A stretch of 64,000 bases of DNA, from assembly GCF_035784015.1 (NCBI RefSeq), contig NZ_JALKOW010000005.1; one strand, given 5' to 3'. The notes beneath the pieces were generated by a model, which made no database searches, was not told where the DNA came from, and was given only the letters and a program-made list of their open reading frames with translations. The position numbers and the translations under genes were made by a program. The DNA comes from Comamonas sp009360615. GTDB lineage: Bacteria; Pseudomonadota; Gammaproteobacteria; Burkholderiales; Burkholderiaceae_C. Shown here piece after piece: positions 8,089 through 15,508 of this stretch; the stretch's first letter is position 1, and each line of letters begins with the position of its first letter.

Positions 8089-9609
8089 TCAGCCGAACTG
8101 AATGCCCTGGGCCAGCGGCAGCTCGCGCGAATAGTTGATGGTGTTGGTCGTGCGGCGCATGTATTGCTTCCAGGCGTCGGAGCCGCTTTCACGGTCGCCG
8201 CCGGTTTCTTTTTCGCCGCCAAAGGCTCCGCCGATCTCGGCACCGCTGGGCCCGATGTTGACGTTGGCCATGCCGCAGTCCGAGCCGGCTGCGCTCAAGA
8301 ACAGCTCCACCTCGCGCAGGTCGTTGGAGAAGATGCAGGAGGACAGGCCCTGGGGCACATCGTTGTTGAGTGCAATGGCCTGCTCCAGCTCATCGTAGCC
8401 CAGCACATAGAGCAGGGGGGCAAAGGTCTCGTGCCGCACGATGCCGGTCTGGGCCGGCATGTCCACGATCGCCGGTGCCACATAGAAGCCCTGGGGAAAC
8501 TGCTGCTCCAGCTGGCGCTGGCCGCCCGTCAGCAGATGACCTCCGTCTTTCAGTGCCTGACTCAGCGAGTGCTGCAGCGCCTCGAATGAGGCCTGGTTGA
8601 TCAAGGGGCCGACCAGGGTATCCGGCTGCAGCGGGTTGCCGATGCGCAGGCTGCGGTAGGCCGGCAGCAGCCTGTCCAGCAGCGGCTGCTTGACATCGCG
8701 GTGCACGATCAGGCGGCGCAGCGAGGTGCAGCGCTGGCCGGCCGTGCCCACGGCGCTGAAGACAATGGCGCGCACGGCCAGATCCAGATCGGCAGCCGGC
8801 GTGACCACCATGGCGTTGTTTCCGCCCAGCTCCAGAATACGTTTGCCAAAGCGCGCGGCCACCTTGGGGCCCACGGCGCGGCCCATGCGGCTCGATCCCG
8901 TGGCCGATACCAGCGCAACCCGCGGGCTGTCCACCAGGGCCTCGGCGACAGCCGCGCCGCCCAGCACGATCTGCGCCAGACCTGCCGGAGCGCGGTCGCC
9001 AAACCGGGCAATGGCGCGCTCCAGCGCCTTGAAGGTGGCAAGGCCCGACAGCGGGGCCTTGTCGGAAGGCTTGAAGATCACCGGGTTGCCGCAGACCAGC
9101 GCAATTGCCGCATTCCAGGCAAAAACGGCACTGGGAAAGTTGAAGGCCGTGATGACGGCCACCGGCCCCAGTGGGTGGTATTGCTCCATGATGCGGTGGC
9201 CGGGACGCTCGGAAACAATGGTCTTGCCGTGCAGCTGGCGCGACAGGCCCAGCGCGAATTCGCAGATGTCCACGCCTTCCTGCACCTCGCCCAGGCCCTC
9301 CTGAGCTATCTTGCCGACCTCGCAGCAAATCACATGGCCTATGTCGGCCTTGGCGCTGCGCAACTCCTCGCCCCAGAGCCGCACCAGCTCGCCGCGCACC
9401 GGCGCGGGCACCAGGCGCCACTGCTTGAAAGCCTGCACCGCGTGGTCTATGACCGGCGGGATCTGGGCACCGGGCAGGGCGGCCAGACTGGCCAGTTCCG
9501 TGCCGTCGATGGGCGAGTGCACTCTGATGTCCTTGCCTTCAAGGGCCTGCAGCACCACGCCGCAGCGGCTCAGCACGGTCTGGAAGTCGGTTGCGGAGAT
9601 GGCAGTCAT
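8089..9609 (-). CDS. amaB: L-piperidine-6-carboxylate / alpha-aminoadipate semialdehyde dehydrogenase (ALDH7-like)
   Basis: A 506-residue aldehyde dehydrogenase. The ATG at 9609 is chosen because AGGAGG stands 7 bases upstream. The base glutamate is in LELGGNNA (E260) and the nucleophile in GTAGQRCTSLRR (C294). ALDH7-specific segments include AFNFPSAVFAWNAAIALVCGN and the C-terminal GGAFGGEKETGGDRESGSDAWKQYMRR with TNTINYS. It oxidises alpha-aminoadipate semialdehyde, in equilibrium with piperidine-6-carboxylate, to 2-aminoadipate using NAD(P)+. It lies 34 bases downstream of the lysine dehydrogenase-like gene, forming a two-step lysine-degradation unit. Confidence 0.88.
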   Translation of the reverse strand: MTAISATDFQTVLSRCGVVLQALEGKDIRVHSPIDGTELASLAALPGAQIPPVIDHAVQAFKQWRLVPAPVRGELVRLWGEELRSAKADIGHVICCEVGKIAQEGLGEVQEGVDICEFALGLSRQLHGKTIVSERPGHRIMEQYHPLGPVAVITAFNFPSAVFAWNAAIALVCGNPVIFKPSDKAPLSGLATFKALERAIARFGDRAPAGLAQIVLGGAAVAEALVDSPRVALVSATGSSRMGRAVGPKVAARFGKRILELGGNNAMVVTPAADLDLAVRAIVFSAVGTAGQRCTSLRRLIVHRDVKQPLLDRLLPAYRSLRIGNPLQPDTLVGPLINQASFEALQHSLSQALKDGGHLLTGGQRQLEQQFPQGFYVAPAIVDMPAQTGIVRHETFAPLLYVLGYDELEQAIALNNDVPQGLSSCIFSNDLREVELFLSAAGSDCGMANVNIGPSGAEIGGAFGGEKETGGDRESGSDAWKQYMRRTTNTINYSRELPLAQGIQFG

Positions 9610-9643
9610 GGCGTTCCCTCCTGATGGGTGTGAGATACAGGCC

Positions 9644-10732
9644 TCAGCCGAGCAGGCCTTCGAAGTAGGGGGCCACGCGGGTGCCAGAGAGTGCGGCCAG
9701 CGTGCATTGTTCCTGGCGCACAAAGCCCTGCTGCGGCAGCTGTCCCGTGGCGAACAGCTCCACGGCGGCCAGCATGCCGGCCGAGGTCGTGAGCTCTATG
9801 GCTGTGCGCTGTCTGCCGCGCAGTGCAGCGCCAAAGACACGGGCCCCGCGCGTCAGCTGCTCCAGCCGGCCCGCGCGCATGCCGCTGGCCATGGCGGCAA
9901 TCACCACCATGTCTTCGCGGCTGTGGGGCACCGCGCCTTCCAGCACCTGACGCAGCAGATCGCGTCGCTCGATCAGGCGCAGTCCATGCAGCAGCAAGTG
10001 CATGGCATCACGGTGGCCGGGGTGGCGTATGGTCTTGTAGTTGAGGTTGCGCACCCGGCCCTGCAGCGTCTCGCACAGCGTGCCCAGACCGCCCGAGGTA
10101 TTGAAGGCCTCGAAGTTTTCGCCATCCAGAACCAGTGGCTCGACGCCCTCCAGCGCAGGCACCAGCATGGGCTGTCCGTTGACGATGGTGTTGCAGGGCT
10201 TGCAGTACTCGTTGATGACGCCGTCCACGCTCCAGGTGAAGTGGTAGCGCAGCGCATTCATCGCATGGCGCGTGAGCGCGCCCACGCGCAGCTGCAGATC
10301 GAACAGCTCGTCGAACTGCTGGGCCAGATGGCCGCCCAGCATGCCGATCAGACCCGGTGCCAGTCCGCACTGCGGCATCAGCACCGAGCGCGCCTGTGCC
10401 GCCATCTCCTGTATGGCGCGCATGGCCGCCACATCCTCGGTCAGATCGAAGTAGTGCACGCCCTGACGCGCTGCAGCCCGGGCCACGCGCTCGGCACAGA
10501 AGAAAGGCAGGGCATTGATGACCAGCGAGTGCTGCTGCAGTGCGCGGCTCAGCGCCGCATCGTCGTCGATGTCCAGTTGCAGGGGGCGGATCTGCGGGTC
10601 GCTGCCGGACGGAGGCTGCATATCGGCCAGCGTGACGGTGGCTTCATGCAGCTCGGCAGCCATGTCGGCGATCGTTGAGCCGATCTTGCCTGCGCCGAGG
10701 ATGAGAATGTTGTGTCCAGTCAGCTTCATCAT
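9644..10732 (-). CDS. saccharopine dehydrogenase-like oxidoreductase, probable L-lysine 6-dehydrogenase
   Basis: A 362-residue protein with an N-terminal Rossmann motif NILILGAGKIGSTIADMA and the family segment HYFDLTEDVAAMRAI, MPQCGLAPGLIGMLGGHLA. AAGGAG lies 6 bases before the ATG at 10732. Length and architecture match bacterial lysine 6-dehydrogenases, which deaminate the epsilon-amino group of lysine to give the semialdehyde/piperidine-6-carboxylate. The partner aldehyde dehydrogenase directly downstream uses exactly this product, which is the main reason for the assignment. A general saccharopine dehydrogenase-like function remains possible. Confidence 0.8.
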   Translation of the reverse strand: MMKLTGHNILILGAGKIGSTIADMAAELHEATVTLADMQPPSGSDPQIRPLQLDIDDDAALSRALQQHSLVINALPFFCAERVARAAARQGVHYFDLTEDVAAMRAIQEMAAQARSVLMPQCGLAPGLIGMLGGHLAQQFDELFDLQLRVGALTRHAMNALRYHFTWSVDGVINEYCKPCNTIVNGQPMLVPALEGVEPLVLDGENFEAFNTSGGLGTLCETLQGRVRNLNYKTIRHPGHRDAMHLLLHGLRLIERRDLLRQVLEGAVPHSREDMVVIAAMASGMRAGRLEQLTRGARVFGAALRGRQRTAIELTTSAGMLAAVELFATGQLPQQGFVRQEQCTLAALSGTRVAPYFEGLLG

Positions 10733-10962
10733 GGAGAACTCCTTGAGAGCAACGCAGCGATCACTTCCTCTGGGGCCATCTTAAACACAGGGCAGCGATT
10801 TGCACCACCGTGGCAAGCGTCAGCAGGAGTCGATTTGCGTGGGCAGACAGGATGTCCTCAGGCCGGGGTGCGACCTCGTAAAGAACGGCGTCCGGTGCCT
10901 TGCGGGCCGCTGGTGCTCTCGGCCGCAGAGAGGGGCCGGTGCAGCGCAGATCCGCGCCGAGA

Positions 10963-11295
10963 TCAGTGGCGGTGCAGCACGATGGTGATCAGGGCCGAGG
11001 AGTCGTGCTCGGCTTCGATCTCATGCATGGTTTGGGCGGGCAGAAACAGCAACTGCCCCGCGCTCAATGTCTGGCGGCTCGCGCCCTGAATGACGTTGAG
11101 CTGCCCCTCCAGACATTGAATCGTCAGTTCGCCCTGCACCTGATGCGCAGGCAGGCGCTTGCCTGCCATCAACACCAGACGGATCACTTCCAGGGTGTCG
11201 GACTTGAACAGTGCCGTGGACACCTGGCTTCCCAGCGACGTGCCGTAGGGCTGCACTTCGACGGGAACCCCGGGCTGGGCGTGGGGCAGGGCCAT
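10963..11295 (-). CDS. small cupin protein (paralog of the 1700-2032 product)
   Basis: A 110-residue cupin starting at 11295, four bases after the mmsB stop codon, with TGAGG as ribosome site inside the end of mmsB. Its layout parallels the cupin at 1700-2032. The cupin motif 1 is degenerate (HQVQGELTIQCLEG) and lacks the usual second histidine, so metal binding is doubtful. It is the last gene of the mms run. The function is unknown. Confidence 0.75.
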   Translation of the reverse strand: MALPHAQPGVPVEVQPYGTSLGSQVSTALFKSDTLEVIRLVLMAGKRLPAHQVQGELTIQCLEGQLNVIQGASRQTLSAGQLLFLPAQTMHEIEAEHDSSALITIVLHRH

Positions 11296-11299
11296 GGCC

Positions 11300-12196
11300 T
11301 CAGGCCTTTTTCTGCAGCATCTTGATAATGCTGGAAAAGTCTTCGCCGCCGTGGCCGGACAGGCTGTGCGCCGCATAGATGGAGCGTGCCATGCCGCCCA
11401 GCGGCGTGCTGGCGCGATTGGCCGTGGCATTGTCCTGCGCCAGACCCAGATCCTTGAGCATCAGGTCCGTGCCAAAGCCGCCTGCATAGCCCTTGCTGGC
11501 CGGTGCGTTCTCATGCACGCCGGGGAAGGGGTTGTATTTCTCCAAAGCCCAATTGCCGCCCGAGCTGCGGCGCATGATTTCGGACAGCACCTTGGGGTCC
11601 AGGCCATTGGCCACGCCCAGTGCAATCGCTTCGCTGGTGCCCACCATCAGAATGCCCAGCAGCATGTTGTTGCAGATCTTGGCCGTCTGGCCTGCACCGA
11701 CACCACCGGCGTGAAAGATATTGGCCCCCATTTTCTCGAGCAAAGGCTGGGCGCGCGCCAGCTGCGCGTCGCTGCCGCCCACCATGAAGGTCAGCGTGCC
11801 GGCAATCGCACCGCCGGTGCCGCCCGAGACCGGGGCGTCGATAAAATCGATGCCTGCCGCCTGGGCCGCCTGGGCCACCTTCTGGCTGGTGGCTGCGGCG
11901 ATGGTGGAGCTGTCGATGACCAGCGTGCCCCTGGCGATATGCGCGAGCAGGCCGGCTGCACCGTCGCGACCCAGGAACAGGCTCTCCACGTGCTGGCTCG
12001 CGGGCAGCATGGTGATGACGGCCTCGGCCCCCTGCACGGCATCCTGGGCACTGGAGGCTTGCTGGGCGCCCCCAGCCACGACCTTGGCGATAGCCTCCTG
12101 GCTCAGGTCAAAGGCCTTGACGCTGTGGCCGGCCTTGGCCAGATTGATGGCCATGGGGGCTCCCATATTGCCCAGGCCGATAAAAGCGATTTGCAT
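11300..12196 (-). CDS. mmsB: 3-hydroxyisobutyrate dehydrogenase
   Basis: A 298-residue beta-hydroxyacid dehydrogenase. The N-terminal FIGLGNMGAPMAINL binds NAD+, DAPVSGGTGGA is the substrate-binding signature, and GQTAKICNNMLLG carries the catalytic lysine. The segment CNNMLLGILMVGTSEAIALG is typical of true 3-hydroxyisobutyrate dehydrogenases. It converts 3-hydroxyisobutyrate to methylmalonate semialdehyde in valine degradation. AAGGAG precedes the ATG. It shares a strand with the isobutyryl-CoA dehydrogenase-like gene and mmsA, which supply the steps around it; enoyl-CoA hydratase and hydroxyisobutyryl-CoA hydrolase are not in the window. Confidence 0.93.
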   Translation of the reverse strand: MQIAFIGLGNMGAPMAINLAKAGHSVKAFDLSQEAIAKVVAGGAQQASSAQDAVQGAEAVITMLPASQHVESLFLGRDGAAGLLAHIARGTLVIDSSTIAAATSQKVAQAAQAAGIDFIDAPVSGGTGGAIAGTLTFMVGGSDAQLARAQPLLEKMGANIFHAGGVGAGQTAKICNNMLLGILMVGTSEAIALGVANGLDPKVLSEIMRRSSGGNWALEKYNPFPGVHENAPASKGYAGGFGTDLMLKDLGLAQDNATANRASTPLGGMARSIYAAHSLSGHGGEDFSSIIKMLQKKA

Positions 12197-12218
12197 GTCT
12201 GTCTCCTTGCTGTTATTG

Positions 12219-12254
12219 AATTGATAGCGTCTAACGCTTTATTCATAAGCGATT
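12219..12254 (+). repeat. dispersed GATAGC-type intergenic repeat, copy
   Basis: ATTGATAGCGTCTAACGCTT then TATTCATAAGCG lies between mmsB and the DUF488 gene and resembles the copy at 5129-5160 (TGATAGCNNNTAACGCTTTAT core). Confidence 0.5.
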
Positions 12255-12268
12255 GATCGGTTTTTCGC

Positions 12269-12688
12269 TTAATTCTTGAGAATGGCACCCTTGTCCGCGA
12301 GCAGGCTGCGCAGGATGCTTCGGTGGCAATGCGCCTCGTCGTCGCAGTAGCAGCCCAGAGAAAAGGCGGAGCTATGCGACAGGGCTGCAAGCAGACCCAG
12401 TGTGCGATCGGCGGCGGGCTCGGCCAGTTGCTTGCGGAACTGCTTTTCAAACTGCTTCCAGAGCTTGTCGGCCTGCGCCGTCTGGCCTGCCTTGCGCAGC
12501 CTGATGGACTCCAGGGCCTGTTGCATCAGCTCCACCTCGGGCGAGAGCTCGGGGTACCAGCAGTCGTAGTAGTTGCGGCTTGCGAACTCGGCCTTGGGCA
12601 CGCCGCGCGGCGGTCTGCGCACCGTACCTATGCGCAGGCCCTCGTCGGGGGCGCGTTCGCTGCCTAGCTGGACGATGCGTATGGCCAT
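12269..12688 (-). CDS. DUF488 family protein
   Basis: A 139-residue protein with the DUF488 pattern: IGTVRRPPRGVPK near the N-terminus, NYYDCWYPELSP in the middle and FSLGCYCDDEAHCHRSILRSLL near the end, where conserved Cys, His and Arg gather. The biochemical role of this family is not established. It lies 18 bases upstream of nothing but the mmsB gap and follows the TfoX-like gene with an 18-base spacer, so it is probably transcribed with it. Confidence 0.8.
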   Translation of the reverse strand: MAIRIVQLGSERAPDEGLRIGTVRRPPRGVPKAEFASRNYYDCWYPELSPEVELMQQALESIRLRKAGQTAQADKLWKQFEKQFRKQLAEPAADRTLGLLAALSHSSAFSLGCYCDDEAHCHRSILRSLLADKGAILKN

Positions 12689-12706
12689 GAGGTCGGTCCT
12701 TTGTGC

Positions 12707-13222
12707 TTATTCGCTGTCGAAAATGGGGTGCTTGCGTGGGGCGTCGTTATCCAGCGGCTTGGGCGACGGCTTTGAGTGCTTGCGTGCGCTGCTCGCGCCT
12801 GGAGCGCCAGGGCTTTCTTCGGCGGCCGGCTTCCTGCTATCAGCCTTGTTCGCGGTCTTGCTGGCGGTCTTGCGTTTTGGAGTGGCCTTTGCCAGCGGGT
12901 TGAAGGCCAGGGCCGCGCCTATCCAGTACAGCCATTGATCGCGCCTGGCATAGGCCGTGGGGCCGACGAGAAAGTAGCCGTCCATCAGTCCGCGCGAGGA
13001 CAGCGGACGCACGCCCGGCATCTCCGCAATCTGCGCATGACTGGCGGGGGGCAGGCGCACCAGCAACTCGTCGTTCTCCACGCCCAGGCACATCTTGCCG
13101 TCGACCATGAACACATGGCAGCCGAACATGCTCTTTTCTTCCACGGCGGCGCAATCCTGCAGCGCATCGCGCACGGCGTCTATGAGCTGCAGGGTTTCAG
13201 GGGCGATGGGCTTGGCGGGCAT
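12707..13222 (-). CDS. TfoX N-terminal domain protein with basic low-complexity tail
   Basis: 171 residues from the ATG at 13222. Residues about 10-100 match the TfoX N-terminal domain (EKSMFGCHVFMVDGKMCLGV, then LMDGYFLVGP). The C-terminal 60 residues are rich in Lys, Pro, Ala and Ser (KRKTASKTANKADSRKPA) and likely disordered. Proteins with this domain are often of unknown function and need not be competence activators, since the TfoX C-terminal domain is absent. It lies between the acyl-CoA dehydrogenase and DUF488 genes on the same strand. Confidence 0.8.
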   Translation of the reverse strand: MPAKPIAPETLQLIDAVRDALQDCAAVEEKSMFGCHVFMVDGKMCLGVENDELLVRLPPASHAQIAEMPGVRPLSSRGLMDGYFLVGPTAYARRDQWLYWIGAALAFNPLAKATPKRKTASKTANKADSRKPAAEESPGAPGASSARKHSKPSPKPLDNDAPRKHPIFDSE

Positions 13223-13253
13223 GGCGATCCTTGCGTTGCGTGATGGCTGCAGC

Positions 13254-14420
13254 TTAGCGAATGACCTCCGGAGCATCGCCCTCCAGCATGCGCCTGGCAA
13301 TGATGACACGCATGATTTCGTTCGTCCCCTCCAGAATCTGGTGCACGCGCGCGTCGCGCATCAGGCGCTCCAGCGGGTATTCGCGGATGTAGCCATAGCC
13401 GCCATGCAGCTGCAGGGCCTCGTTGCAGACCATGAAGCCGGCATCGGTGGCAAAGCGCTTGGCCATGGCGCAGTAGGTGGATGCATCGCGCGCACCGGCA
13501 TCCAGCTTGGAGGCCGCCAGGCGCACCATCTGGCGTGCCGCGACCAGCTCGGTCGCCATGTCGGCCAGCTTGAACTGCAGGGCCTGGAAGCTCGCAATGG
13601 CCTTGCCGAACTGCTTGCGCTCCTGCATGTAATGCTGGGCCTGAGTCAGCGCGCCCTGGGCGGCACCCACCGAGCAGGTGGCGATATTGATGCGACCGCC
13701 GTCCAGGCCCTTCATGGCGATCTTGAAGCCTTCGCCCTCGCGGCCCAGCAGGTTGTGCGCGGGAATGCGCACATTGTCGAAGCTGATGACGCGCGTGGGC
13801 TGGCTGTTCCAGCCCATCTTCTCTTCTTTTTTGCCATAGCTCACGCCGGCCGCATCGGCAGGCACGGCAAAGGCCGAGATGCCCGAAGCCCCGGAGCCGG
13901 CATCGCCGGTTCTTGCCATCAGCACCAGCACATCGGTGCTGCCCGCGCCGCTGATGAAGGCTTTGCTGCCGTTGACGATGTACTCGTTGCCCACCAGCTC
14001 GGCGCGGGTTTTGAGCGAGGCTGCATCCGAGCCTGCGCCGGGCTCGGTCAGGCAGTAGCTGGCCAGCTTGCTGCCGCTGGTGAGCTGCTCGCCCCATTCG
14101 GCGCGCACGGCATCGGTGGCCCAGGTGCCCAGCATCCAGGTCGCCATGTTGTGGATGGTGATGAAGGCCGTGGTCGATGGATCGACGGCCGCCATTTCCT
14201 CGAAGACCAGGGTCGCATCGAGTCGCGGCAAGGCCAGGCCGCCTATGCTCTCCGGAGCATAGAGACCGCAAAATCCAAGCTCGCCCGCCTTGGCAATGGC
14301 CTCGCGCGGGAAGATATGCTCGCGGTCCCACTCTGCCGCATGCGGCGCCAGCTCGGCCTGCGCAAAAGCACGGGCGGTATCGGCAAAAGCGCGTTGATCT
14401 TCGCTGAGTTCAAAGTCCAT
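13254..14420 (-). CDS. acyl-CoA dehydrogenase, probable isobutyryl-CoA dehydrogenase
   Basis: A 388-residue enzyme with GGAG before the start. FAD and substrate motifs: SYCLTEPGAGSDAASLKT, NGSKAFISGAG, and in the last domain LQLHGGYGYIREYPLERLMRDARVHQILEGTNEIMR, with the catalytic glutamate in EGTNEI. The sequence form (WNSQPTRVISFDNVRIP) resembles ACAD8-like isobutyryl-CoA dehydrogenases. Together with mmsB and mmsA on the same strand this supports a role in the first oxidation step of valine catabolism after the branched-chain keto acid dehydrogenase. A short/branched-chain specificity in general is the fallback reading. Confidence 0.87.
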   Translation of the reverse strand: MDFELSEDQRAFADTARAFAQAELAPHAAEWDREHIFPREAIAKAGELGFCGLYAPESIGGLALPRLDATLVFEEMAAVDPSTTAFITIHNMATWMLGTWATDAVRAEWGEQLTSGSKLASYCLTEPGAGSDAASLKTRAELVGNEYIVNGSKAFISGAGSTDVLVLMARTGDAGSGASGISAFAVPADAAGVSYGKKEEKMGWNSQPTRVISFDNVRIPAHNLLGREGEGFKIAMKGLDGGRINIATCSVGAAQGALTQAQHYMQERKQFGKAIASFQALQFKLADMATELVAARQMVRLAASKLDAGARDASTYCAMAKRFATDAGFMVCNEALQLHGGYGYIREYPLERLMRDARVHQILEGTNEIMRVIIARRMLEGDAPEVIR

Positions 14421-14476
14421 TTCATGTCTCCTTTTTTGTTCTATGCGCCTGCTGGCCCTGCTGGTGCAACCGGCTC

Positions 14477-14956
14477 TCAGTTCGGCGGACCCTGGTGCAG
14501 CCAGCGCTTGAGCACCGCATCGCGGGCTGTGATCTGCTGCACCAGACAGCCGTGGTAGCGGCTGGGCCAGTCGGGCTGCGCTTCAAAGGCCTTCGTGGCC
14601 TGCTTGCAATGGGTGACGCGATGGCGGCTCCATTCGCCTTGCTCCTTGCGCAGGACGGGGCGCTCATGGGCCGATAGCGCACGCATCACATCGCCGTAGA
14701 GAATCTGGTGGTCGGCGTCGGCCTGCTGGAAATCCTTGATGGCGCAGGCATTGGTCTGGGCCGTGGTGCCGCCGGGCACGCAGTCGGCCCCGGCCTGGGC
14801 CAGTGCGTGCTGGCTCAAGCTGGCTGCCATCAAAAGAGCGGCGAGCGATTGGCTGGCAACGGCAGCAGGCCATGTGCGCCTGCTTTGGGGAGTGCGGATC
14901 GTCATGTCCGCATCATCGCAGCCCAGGCTCTGTCGGTGTGGAATTGCCCGGTTCAT
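14477..14956 (-). CDS. LprI-like (DUF1311) exported protein
   Basis: The C-terminal part matches the lysozyme-inhibitor LprI N-like domain: QTNACAIKDFQQADADHQI, then a helix pair with EQGEWSRHRVTHC and a late cysteine in GCLVQQ. A hydrophobic segment followed by AQAGADC is a signal peptide. The ATG at 14956 overlaps the stop of the preceding gene as ATGA, suggesting coupling (159 residues); the ATG at 14905 would give a more typical signal peptide (142 residues). It is a tandem paralog of the next gene. The domain is known from envelope proteins; the target is unknown. Confidence 0.7.
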   Translation of the reverse strand: MNRAIPHRQSLGCDDADMTIRTPQSRRTWPAAVASQSLAALLMAASLSQHALAQAGADCVPGGTTAQTNACAIKDFQQADADHQILYGDVMRALSAHERPVLRKEQGEWSRHRVTHCKQATKAFEAQPDWPSRYHGCLVQQITARDAVLKRWLHQGPPN

Positions 14957-15426
14957 GGCTGCTCGCCGCCTTGCGCGTTCCTGGCCAGCGGATGCCACTG
15001 GTTCTTGAAGACCACGACCCGGCTCAGGGCCATGCCGATGCGGCAGGCCGCCATGTCCTCGGCCTCATGGACATAGCCATTGGGCTGGCAGCGTCGGTCG
15101 CGCTCTTGGGTCCACTCTTGCTGCTCGGTCTGCAGAGCCTGGGCGCGGTCCTGCGGTAGCCGGCGCTGCAGGTGCAGATAGAGCGCCTGCATGCTGCGTT
15201 CCAGGACCTGGGCCTGCTGCTGCAGGCAGGCCAGCGACAGCGGTTGATCGGCGGGGCAGTGCAACGGGGCCGGCTCGCCGTCCTGGGCATCAGCCGCCGG
15301 CTGATGAGCGAGCAGCAGGCCGCCGAGGGCGAGTGTGCAGAGGCGGGTCCAGGGGCGCGCAGCCGTGCCGGCTTTGCCGATGGCGGAGTGTTGGCTTGAG
15401 AAGCGGGGCAGATCTTGAACGTGCAT
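14953..15426 (-). CDS. LprI-like (DUF1311) exported protein, tandem paralog
   Basis: About 157 residues from the ATG at 15426; other ATGs lie slightly upstream. A hydrophobic stretch (LCTLALGGLLLAHQP) ending in ADAQ marks a signal peptide. The mature part has the LprI pattern with C..DQPLSLACLQQQAQ, EQQEWTQERDRRC and a third cysteine region DMAACRIG. The stop overlaps the next LprI gene. Both sit between the acyl-CoA dehydrogenase and mmsA genes without an obvious metabolic connection. Confidence 0.7.
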   Translation of the reverse strand: MHVQDLPRFSSQHSAIGKAGTAARPWTRLCTLALGGLLLAHQPAADAQDGEPAPLHCPADQPLSLACLQQQAQVLERSMQALYLHLQRRLPQDRAQALQTEQQEWTQERDRRCQPNGYVHEAEDMAACRIGMALSRVVVFKNQWHPLARNAQGGEQP

Positions 15427-15508
15427 GCCTGTCATCATCGGCAAGGTCGCGCAGTGCAGCCCGCGCCTGGCAAGAGGCGGGGCTGCACTGTCGGATTTCA
15501 TGGCCGGC

